From Candidatus Bathyarchaeota archaeon (lineage in GTDB: Archaea > Thermoproteota > Bathyarchaeia > RBG-16-48-13 > GCA-020355125): DNA of 11,780 nt. This document shows positions 5,499 through 10,842 of this stretch, piece after piece. Below the pieces are notes generated by a model, which was not told the DNA's origin, did not search any database, and saw nothing but the letters and a program-made list of their open reading frames with translations. Positions within the stretch are counted from its first letter, which is position 1, and every line of letters begins with the position of its first letter. The translations under genes were made by a program, and so were the position numbers. The stretch is taken from positions 1 through 11,780 of the forward strand of contig JAOZHK010000081.1 in assembly GCA_026014905.1 (NCBI GenBank). The letters run 5' to 3'.

Positions 5499-7151
5499 CT
5501 ATGCATCGCATACGAGAATAAGTCCTTGAGATTCCGCATGCATTCGACTGCAGTCGTCAAACCATACGATGCCTGTGAAGAACATCTTCTCGACCAGTTT
5601 ATCCGTGAGGGGGCCAGCTTCGCCACAGACCTCCAGTTCACCCGACACATTGTACTCGGAGCTGGTGACATTAAAGATCCCTTGCTCAAAGCCCGTCGCG
5701 ACAACATCACCGCATTTATTCTTCATCGTGATCTCTTCGCGGAAAATCTCCAACTCACCCTGCATTCCACCGCCAAAGGCGCTCCAATCCGCCTCGGGCC
5801 CGGTGAAATATGGTGAGGGATCTACGAGATTGATCATCGTCAGCACCGTGCCATCCGCAAAGGTGAGGGTACCTTCCCATCTGAAGGGTCCGGTACCGCC
5901 AACGGGTTCGCCCATAAGAATCAGATGCGCATTCGCCATAATGACACTGGTTTCACCGCATGTTCCCAGGCAACTGGTGGGTTCCGGTGGACAGGTTGGC
6001 TCTTCAGGGCACTCCGTTGGACAAGTGGGTTCTTCAGGACACTCAGCTGGACATGCTGGCTCCTCCGGGCATGTGGACTCTGCTGGACACGTGGGTTCAG
6101 CATCACAGACCAAATACACGTTGCAAGCATCAGCGTGGTAAGCACCACAGTCATCGATCCAGACCTCTCCGGTTCCGAAGAATTTCTTGATTTGCTTACC
6201 CATGAGCGGGCCTGCATCTCCACTAATCGTGAGATCGCCCTTCACATTGAACTCGAACGTGTTGATGTTGAAGATGCCCTGCTCGTTTCCCGTGACCACC
6301 ACGTCGCCACATTGATTCTTCCACTCGATCTCTTCGCGGAAGATCTCGAGTTCACCCTGCATACCTCCGCCGAAGAGACTCCAATCCGCATCCGGTCCCA
6401 CGAAGTAAGGAGCAGGATCCGCATATGCAATCAATGTAAGCTCGGTGTCATCAGCGAACGTGACCGTGCCTTCCCAGCGCAACGGACCTGTCCCACTGAC
6501 ACCTTCACCCATAAAGATCAGATGGCTCTCAGCGAGGATGACCTCGGTTGCGTCGCATCCACTTGCAACGGGTCCGTCGCAATAGAGAACCGTGACAATG
6601 CCTTCCGCGTGCCAGCCATCACAGTCGTCGATCCACACCATTCCAGTGACCCAGGTCTTGACAATCTCCAAGCCCCATAAGGGGAAGTCCTCCGTCATAC
6701 ACTCGAATTCACCAAAGGCGTTCCACTCCATACTCGTGAGGTTGAAAAGGCCTTGCTCAAAGCCTGTAGCGACAAGGTTGCCACCCGCGTCTCGGAACTC
6801 CTTTTCTTCGCGGAAGATCTCGAGTTCTCCTTGCGTACGATTGCGGGGCCACGCTACTTCCGGTCCAACGAAGTACGCATTGGCGTCTACGTAATTAGTC
6901 TGGAGAAACTCGGTGCCATCGGGAAACGTTAGGCTGCCTTCCCACCGCATCGGATCGGGTTTGAGCATCAGATGCACGTCTAGGAGCATGACTGAGAGTT
7001 CTGTACAGGTCTCGCACTCCGTTACGTCAGGGCATGTAGGCTCTGTCGGACACGTGTCTTTCGCGAGAATCGGAGTGATAGCGGTATTCAAGGCGAGAAT
7101 ACTGGCAAACAGCATTAAGAGAATAAGTGTTACTTTCAGTTTTGTTTTCAT
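5499..7151 (-). CDS. secreted protein with three tandem beta-rich repeats and Cys/Pro linkers
   Basis: 550 residues. Residues 1-30 are a signal peptide (basic start, long hydrophobic core, likely cut after PILA). Then come a Cys/Pro stretch (about 31-50) and three homologous domains of about 145 residues: roughly 52-192, 200-352 and 398-550. Each has, in order, RWEG-TF-D-T, QGELEIFREE, G-EQGLFN or G-EQGIFN, and TG-VW-DDC ending HA. A 45-residue linker between the second and third domains repeats CPEEPTCP-type units, with a Cys about every fourth residue. Repeats 2 and 3 are closest to each other; repeat 1 is more diverged and lacks GGGM before QGELEIF. Conserved Cys in DDC and near each domain end suggest disulfides, consistent with export. 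I do not recognise the domain: it looks all-beta, with no catalytic triad visible. GAGG lies 7 nt before the ATG; the leader carries the conserved hairpin. It is GC-richer than its AT-rich promoter. Confidence 0.85.
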   Translation of the reverse strand: MKTKLKVTLILLMLFASILALNTAITPILAKDTCPTEPTCPDVTECETCTELSVMLLDVHLMLKPDPMRWEGSLTFPDGTEFLQTNYVDANAYFVGPEVAWPRNRTQGELEIFREEKEFRDAGGNLVATGFEQGLFNLTSMEWNAFGEFECMTEDFPLWGLEIVKTWVTGMVWIDDCDGWHAEGIVTVLYCDGPVASGCDATEVILAESHLIFMGEGVSGTGPLRWEGTVTFADDTELTLIAYADPAPYFVGPDADWSLFGGGMQGELEIFREEIEWKNQCGDVVVTGNEQGIFNINTFEFNVKGDLTISGDAGPLMGKQIKKFFGTGEVWIDDCGAYHADACNVYLVCDAEPTCPAESTCPEEPACPAECPEEPTCPTECPEEPTCPPEPTSCLGTCGETSVIMANAHLILMGEPVGGTGPFRWEGTLTFADGTVLTMINLVDPSPYFTGPEADWSAFGGGMQGELEIFREEITMKNKCGDVVATGFEQGIFNVTSSEYNVSGELEVCGEAGPLTDKLVEKMFFTGIVWFDDCSRMHAESQGLILVCDA

Positions 7152-7187
7152 AGTGTTTCCTCAATTTTTTCTTGGTATTTTTTTGGT

Positions 7188-7208
7188 ATACGCCCCACCT
7201 CGGCGTAT
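7188..7208 (-). promoter_or_regulatory. 5'-leader hairpin, GAGGTGG loop, copy 2
   Basis: On the minus strand ATACGCC and GGCGTAT form a perfect 7-bp stem around the loop GAGGTGG, 36 nt before the ATG at 7151 and about 25 bp from the TATA-like stretch at 7221-7233, so at the predicted transcript 5' end. Loop and position match the hairpin at 113-129; the stem sequence is different but still paired. Downstream it shares AAATACCAAGAAAAAA with the other leader (one-base differences). Confidence 0.65.
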
Positions 7209-7220
7209 TGGATAGGCGTC

Positions 7221-7233
7221 GATATATGATATA
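7221..7233 (-). promoter_or_regulatory. TATA-like promoter of the secreted-protein gene
   Basis: TATATCATATATC on the minus strand, within a very AT-rich stretch reaching to about 7290. The usual spacing predicts initiation near 7200-7208, exactly at the hairpin. Confidence 0.45.
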
Positions 7234-7475
7234 ACGATGTATTAAAACACTGTAATATTATATAGTTATTATATAATTTATACTATTTAGACGCCGTAAA
7301 TATACATAGAATCCTCGATCGATAAATCGCTTATGAAAAACATCGCGGGTACATCCAGAAATAATATCAAGAAATACGTTCTGCTCTACCTGGGATTTAA
7401 GACTTCAAACAGTTAAGAGAACTGCTAGCTACAAATATTTCTCTTCAAGCGATTAATGATGAGGTAACTAGCTAG
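7234..7475. other. AT-rich gene-free stretch with a short dispersed repeat
   Basis: No coding frame is supported. The left half is AT-rich promoter-like DNA. CTGGGATTTAAGACTTCAA begins at 7390 and recurs with small changes at 8604 (CTGGGATTTAAGGACTTTAA). The two copies flank the metallophosphoesterase gene. CTAGCTAG-type sequences lie at 7423-7430 and 7459-7465. Confidence 0.5.
7390..7408. repeat. direct repeat flanking the metallophosphoesterase, left copy
   Basis: CTGGGATTTAAGACTTCAA; the right copy at 8604-8623 has one extra G and a C-to-T change. AGTTAAG follows both copies (7411-7417 here, 8642-8648 there). A looser relative, CTGAAATTTAAGATTTCAA, lies at 223-241. Confidence 0.5.
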
Positions 7476-8552
7476 TCAAAAATGGAAGGATTTCGATAAC
7501 GATAGACGACGCTGCACGGGTTGATACCACCCTTGGGGCGCATAGTCCGATGTGTGCAGGTAGCATTGCACCAGGCAATCCCGACTGCCCTCCCTAAACG
7601 TGAACAAACGGCTCATGGGGTAACAGAAAGCTTGCCGACCATGATATCGCGTTAACGCCGCGACATTAATGAAGTGAGTGCGCCACCTCGTTTCGATATG
7701 TGATCGACCGCCCCGTCGGTCGTCAGGATACGTATGTGTATGTCCGCCCAACCAGAAATCAATGGCTCCAGCATGGGTCGACAGATAGGTCTCAAAACAC
7801 TGCGCATCGGATTGTTCATCCACAAAATACAGGTAGGATGCGCCCTGTGGCGCTCCATTCGGAAAATAGCCATGGTAGTGGGAACGCCATCCACCCGCTT
7901 CATCATTCTCAAGTCCCTCCCACGGGCCTGACGCGACCGTCGTCTCTTTCAACATGTGATGATGTAACGAGATGATGATGGAATCGGGATTCTCCTCAAC
8001 CATCGTCCGCCACCACGCAAAAGTGTCACTCGTAACCGCTCCCGCAGGATAGCCTCCGTGACGTCCTTCCCCACCCGTAATCAATCGACCAACCGGAGGC
8101 GATGCATCATTGCGATCACTCATCATCAGAAAGAGCAGGTTGCCGACACGAAAGGCGTATCGTTCCCAGGTCCCTTCAATCGGATACGGTCGTCGGCCAG
8201 CACGAACATGAGAAAACGTGGAGTGCTCGCCTAGCGGATCAACCCACTTCTGAAACCAGACTTGATTCCGCGTGGCATCATGATTTCCGGCGAGATTATA
8301 GAAGGCCTCCCTCGAATGGCGCGATACCGCAAATTGTTGAACGACTTCTAAACCCTCATCGTCGTGTGGTGGGGTCTGACTTCCAGAAAGATCGCCTAAA
8401 TGGACCGCAATATCCCACTCAAATCCGTGACGAGGATCTTCGGTCTGTTGAATGGCTTCAGCCAGGCTTTTCCGCCCAGCGACTCGAAGATCGGTTCCTA
8501 CGTGACAACAACCACAAGCCCACACCCGAAAAGAACGTCTTCCATCGGTCAT
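7476..8552 (-). CDS. calcineurin-like metallophosphoesterase
   Basis: 358 residues with the metallophosphoesterase blocks in order: ACGCCHVGTD (residues about 12-21), HLGDLSGSQ, NLAGNHDAT, IISLHHHML and LGGHTHTYPDD. These bind two metal ions and hydrolyse phosphomono- or diesters. Motif I is normally D-x-H; here the Asp position is C15 (CCH, H17), which may be a feature of this subfamily because all other ligands are intact. No signal peptide or membrane segment, so cytoplasmic. ATG 8552 has GTAAGG directly upstream. By eye it is clearly GC-richer than the HAD gene to its right, is flanked by short direct repeats (7390, 8604), and its rich GGYPAGAVTSDTF, SHYHGYFPNGAPQGASYLYF and INVAALTRYHG blocks resemble bacterial relatives as I remember them, so transfer is likely. 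The substrate is unknown. Confidence 0.88.
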   Translation of the reverse strand: MTDGRRSFRVWACGCCHVGTDLRVAGRKSLAEAIQQTEDPRHGFEWDIAVHLGDLSGSQTPPHDDEGLEVVQQFAVSRHSREAFYNLAGNHDATRNQVWFQKWVDPLGEHSTFSHVRAGRRPYPIEGTWERYAFRVGNLLFLMMSDRNDASPPVGRLITGGEGRHGGYPAGAVTSDTFAWWRTMVEENPDSIIISLHHHMLKETTVASGPWEGLENDEAGGWRSHYHGYFPNGAPQGASYLYFVDEQSDAQCFETYLSTHAGAIDFWLGGHTHTYPDDRRGGRSHIETRWRTHFINVAALTRYHGRQAFCYPMSRLFTFREGSRDCLVQCYLHTSDYAPQGWYQPVQRRLSLSKSFHF

Positions 8553-8603
8553 CCTTACATCACAAATTACTCTGATCGCCTAATAATTAGAAAGTAGGGT
8601 AAT

Positions 8604-8623
8604 CTGGGATTTAAGGACTTTAA
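8604..8623. repeat. direct repeat flanking the metallophosphoesterase, right copy
   Basis: CTGGGATTTAAGGACTTTAA, partner of 7390-7408, in the short gap between the metallophosphoesterase start and the plus-strand HAD gene. It is followed by TTAGTTAGCAGTTAAG. Confidence 0.5.
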
Positions 8624-8696
8624 CGAAAAAAGTTAGTTAGCAGTTAAGTGTCTCAGTAATCAATGATTCAGTGGACTGGGTGCAATAATCAAAGTA

Positions 8697-9296
8697 GTGG
8701 TACTTGATTTTGATGGGGTTGTAAGACTATCAGACAAAATGAAAGATGCGGAATTAGCCAGTAGTATCGGATTTGCGTATAATGAATTAATGACGGTGCT
8801 ATGGATGAATGATGCGGGTCGTACATTACTTCGCGGACAAAGCTCACGGGATGAGTGGTGGGAAAATATCCAGAGTATTGATGCTAGACTCCAGAATGTC
8901 GAGCAGTCTTTCATATGGAATGACCTCTTTGGCAATTCATGGATTGACACCGAGCTTGTAGATTACGTACGAAGTATTTCACATGAACTTCCAATATCAA
9001 TTTTCACCAATTGCGACACGGAGGAGAAACACACGATTCTCGAACAGTTGGGTGATCGTCATCCATTTACTACTATCATCACTTCTGCAGACATTGGATT
9101 TGTTAAACCAGATTCAACGGCTTTTCAAAGAATGTTGACGATTGTGGATGCAGCACCACAAGAATGTCTCTTCTTAGATGACAGCTCAGGTAATGTAATG
9201 GCGGCGAGAGGAATAGGAATAGAAGGAGCAGTCTATTCTGGCTTGGAAAGCTTCAAGGCGATAATAAAAATCGTTTTGGACTCCTTAGCTAGCTAG
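8697..9296 (+). CDS. HAD-superfamily hydrolase (subfamily IA-like)
   Basis: 199 residues with all HAD motifs: DFDGVV (nucleophile D4 and acid/base D6), FTNCD (motif II), the KPDSTAF lysine (motif III) and FLDDSSGNVMAARGIGI (motif IV). A helical cap lies between motifs I and II (about residues 15-95). Typical roles are phosphatase or phosphoglucomutase-like activity on small metabolites; the substrate is not readable. The start is awkward: GTG 8697 places the protein only three residues before D4. The preceding in-frame codons (ATA ATC AAA GTA, after TGA at 8664) would complete the usual first beta strand but offer only rare start codons. No clear Shine-Dalgarno is seen. The stop overlaps the stop of the opposite-strand HAD gene. 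Base composition is AT-richer than the metallophosphoesterase. Confidence 0.85.
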   Translation: MVLDFDGVVRLSDKMKDAELASSIGFAYNELMTVLWMNDAGRTLLRGQSSRDEWWENIQSIDARLQNVEQSFIWNDLFGNSWIDTELVDYVRSISHELPISIFTNCDTEEKHTILEQLGDRHPFTTIITSADIGFVKPDSTAFQRMLTIVDAAPQECLFLDDSSGNVMAARGIGIEGAVYSGLESFKAIIKIVLDSLAS

Positions 9297-10057
9297 TAGT
9301 GTAGTATCTGTTTCTCAATCAACTCAGCCAGTGTCTCGATTTCATAATCAGGTGGGTCATCGTGAGCCATCGTACCCGGCTCATGCCGCGTATTCAACCA
9401 CACGGTCTTCAATCCCACGCGTTTGGCTCCAATAATATCCTGTTGATAGGTATCGCCCACAAATACGACCTCCTCTGGCTTCAACGTACTCTCCCTCAAT
9501 GTGCGACGAAAAATCTCCGGGTGCGGTTTGATAAATCCCACATCCGACGAGATCGTAATCGTGTCAAAATAGGCTAGGACATGCGCTTCCTGGAGCTTTG
9601 CCTTCAGTAACTTGCCCGGCAACATCATATTCGAGACCAACGCCAACCAAAAACCTCTCTGTTTCAGTTCATCGACAACGTCCACAGTCTTAGCGTCAAT
9701 CTTGACGTATTTCATCGTGTCAATGTGCGTGAGTACCCTGTCTACCAATCGCTGGTTGATTGAACAGTTGAAGACCAAGTGCAGCTTGTTCAATAAGAGT
9801 GAATTGGATTGAGGGTCAATCGCGTCGGTCTGTTCGTGTGCAACAAAAACGCGGTAGATTTCCCGATCAAAGAACGCTTCTAACTCCGCTTGCCCAACGC
9901 CTGGTCGCAAATATTGCGTCAGATCCGGGTCTTTGAGCAAGGTCTCAATCCCGTCCCAATCTAAATAATTATACTTGCGGTTACGCACGTGTGTAATACC
10001 GGGTGTCGGATAACCGATGACAAACCCAAAATCGAGGAAGACCCCTTTCACGGTCAT
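9293..10057 (-). CDS. HAD-superfamily hydrolase with altered nucleophile motif (DxG)
   Basis: 254 residues from ATG 10057 (a GTG at 10081 would add eight). It starts MTVKGVFLDFGFVIG: the first Asp of the HAD motif D-x-D is kept but the second, acid/base Asp is Gly (DFG). Motif II is LVSN, motif III KPHPEIF, motif IV VFVGDTYQQDIIGAKRVGL. A large cap of about 110 residues separates motifs I and II. Loss of the second Asp usually slows phosphoenzyme hydrolysis or marks a different reaction, though DxG variants are known in subfamily IA. The C-terminus (DYEIETLAELIEKQI) is the usual closing helix. It converges on the other HAD with overlapping TAG codons. No Shine-Dalgarno is seen. The perfect palindrome 10111-10128 lies 54 bp upstream of the start. 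Confidence 0.88.
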   Translation of the reverse strand: MTVKGVFLDFGFVIGYPTPGITHVRNRKYNYLDWDGIETLLKDPDLTQYLRPGVGQAELEAFFDREIYRVFVAHEQTDAIDPQSNSLLLNKLHLVFNCSINQRLVDRVLTHIDTMKYVKIDAKTVDVVDELKQRGFWLALVSNMMLPGKLLKAKLQEAHVLAYFDTITISSDVGFIKPHPEIFRRTLRESTLKPEEVVFVGDTYQQDIIGAKRVGLKTVWLNTRHEPGTMAHDDPPDYEIETLAELIEKQILHY

Positions 10058-10110
10058 TGCAGGATTAGTCAACCCAATCACTCCCGCGCCAGATTGTTAG
10101 TGTCTTCAAG

Positions 10111-10128
10111 GCTACGCGCGCGCGTAGC
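10111..10128. repeat. perfect 18-bp palindrome with GCGCGCGT core, copy 4
   Basis: GCTACGCGCGCGCGTAGC is its own reverse complement. It is upstream of the HAD gene and 11 bp from the TTACCGGTAA at 10140-10149, mirroring the pair of motifs at 5250-5291. It could be an operator or an element-end feature. Confidence 0.6.
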
Positions 10129-10139
10129 ATGATAAATAG

Positions 10140-10149
10140 TTACCGGTAA
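10140..10149. repeat. TTACCGGTAA palindrome, copy 2
   Basis: Identical to 5250-5259, and directly adjoining the tRNA-Ser 3' end (the TTTT after CCA overlaps its edge). Flanking identity extends to AGTTACCGGTAAA. Confidence 0.55.
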
Positions 10150-10207
10150 AATGGCGCCGGGAAGGGGATTTGAACCCATGTAGTCCCGAAGACCACTGGA
10201 TCTCGAG

Positions 10208-10226
10208 TCTGGTTGATTCAAGAATG
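10208..10226 (-). other. non-canonical tRNA intron (position 31/32 or 32/33)
   Basis: 19 nt between CTGGA and CTCGAGA. A one-base slide is possible because both sides offer C. A bulge-helix-bulge-like fold can be drawn: exon stem CTGGA/TCCAG, 3-nt bulge CAT, 4-bp helix TCTT with GAGA (one wobble), 3-nt bulge CTC. The inner helix is absent, leaving a 12-nt loop. Canonical archaeal introns sit at 37/38; here that reading would not give T33. Confidence 0.6.
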
Positions 10227-10249
10227 TCCAGCGCATTACCACTCTGCCA

Positions 10250-10290
10250 TCCCATGTTGAGGCCCTTCAACGTCCTTGGCAACGGGGGTT
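10250..10290 (-). other. 41-nt insertion in the tRNA acceptor stem (intron or small insertion)
   Basis: It separates GCCGGGA from TGGCAGAG. GGGA occurs at both borders (10253-10250 and 10294-10291 on the minus strand), so the join can slide by four bases. The insert contains GTTGA/TCAAC as a hairpin, and its first part can pair with the 5' exon (CAACG/CGTTG, GGG/CCC), competing with the acceptor stem. I could not draw a good bulge-helix-bulge here, so an insertion with a 4-bp target duplication is the rival view. Confidence 0.5.
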
Positions 10291-10378
10291 TCCCGGCGTT
10301 GATACTCAGAATATGACTGGTTATTCTTTAAGATATTGATTGAGCGGACTTGTGCACAAACAGTAAAAGCGTGTTCTG

Positions 10379-10720
10379 TCATTCGGTGGTGTCTGAAGTA
10401 TTTCCAGTTAATATCTCGAGGTATTTTGTGAATCGAGGTGCTAACTCGCGGCCTTTTTGAGTTAATGTGATTAATTGACGGTTGGGGGCCTTCTCACCTT
10501 GTTGGACTGTGGTTTTTTCTATGAGTCCACGTTGGGTGAGATCAGAAAGATGATGATAGACGTTGCGGCTATCGATGTCCTCAAGATAAAGATGAAATTT
10601 GTCTTTGAGCGTCATCCAGAGATTATAGCCATATGAGTCAATGGTTGATAACTCGTTGTATTGAAGAACGGCCAACAACTTTAGTTTTGTTTTACCGATA
10701 CAGCCTGGCTGTTTAGGCAT
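10379..10720 (-). CDS. PadR-like winged-helix transcriptional regulator
   Basis: 113 residues. It begins with helix 1 (KTKLKLLAVLQYNELS), then SYGYNLWMTLKDKF (PadR-like helix 2), then RNVYHHLSDLTQRGLIEK (recognition helix) and the wing with a basic APNRQLITLTQKGREL. This layout of G-Y-x-L, VYHHLxxLxxxGLI and LTxKGREL is that of PadR/ArsR-type dimeric repressors. ATG 10720 has a TATA-like box, TTTATATAC on the minus strand (10757-10765), at a suitable distance. It is divergent from the TFB gene, with a 29-bp near-palindrome between them, so autoregulation together with control of TFB is the natural inference. No ligand pocket can be identified. Confidence 0.82.
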   Translation of the reverse strand: MPKQPGCIGKTKLKLLAVLQYNELSTIDSYGYNLWMTLKDKFHLYLEDIDSRNVYHHLSDLTQRGLIEKTTVQQGEKAPNRQLITLTQKGRELAPRFTKYLEILTGNTSDTTE

Positions 10721-10765
10721 AGCAGGTCACAGTAAAGCTTAAAAAGCTTGGAACCGTATATAAAT

Positions 10766-10794
10766 TTACCTATAGGTATATAACCTATTGGTAA
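10766..10794. promoter_or_regulatory. PadR/TFB divergent operator: 12-bp arms, TATA box inside
   Basis: TTACCTATAGGT (10766-10777) and ACCTATTGGTAA (10783-10794) are inverted arms with one mismatch, spaced by ATATA. Each half is itself nearly palindromic (ACCTATAGGT). The centre GGTATATAACC is the likely TATA box of TFB (start about 25 bp on, near 10804), and the PadR-like gene's TATA box abuts the left arm. A dimer bound here would exclude TBP from TFB's promoter. Confidence 0.7.
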
Positions 10795-10842
10795 AAAATT
10801 GATCGTTCGCCTTTTAACTATACCACATCAGGAGGGTCGGGT

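Larger units (their letters stand above)
10152..10297 (-). tRNA. tRNA-Ser(CGA), interrupted: 19-nt intron and 41-nt acceptor-stem insertion
   Basis: Read on the minus strand. The 5' acceptor strand GCCGGGA (10297-10291) pairs perfectly with TCCCGGC (10162-10156). Discriminator G and encoded CCA follow, then TTTT. The D arm has G10-C11-A12 with T-G-C. The anticodon stem is CTGGA/TCCAG with mature loop CTCGAGA, anticodon CGA at 10205-10203. A long variable arm (TGGTC, TTCG, GACTA) identifies a class II tRNA, and G73 fits serine. The T arm is ATGGG, TTCAAAT, CCCCT, with one mismatch. Two interruptions: 10208-10226 (19 nt) in the anticodon loop before T33, and 10250-10290 (41 nt) between acceptor position 7 and T8, bordered by a GGGA duplication. 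Removing both leaves 86 nt including CCA, right for tRNA-Ser. Standard searches may miss or mis-end it. A pseudogene is the alternative. Confidence 0.8.

Noticed and set aside
5526..6680. Long plus-strand open frames opposite the secreted-protein gene (up to about 250 codons).
   Set aside because: The minus frame has a signal peptide, internal repeats and a good Shine-Dalgarno. The opposite frames have low-complexity W/G/T-rich translations and no start context, as expected for shadows of Cys/Pro-rich repeats.
10208..10226. CTTGAA in the tRNA as an alternative loop giving anticodon TGA with a canonical 37/38 intron.
   Set aside because: The bases preceding it (ACATT) cannot pair with TCCAG, whereas CTGGA with CTCGAGA gives a full stem and a standard serine loop with CGA.
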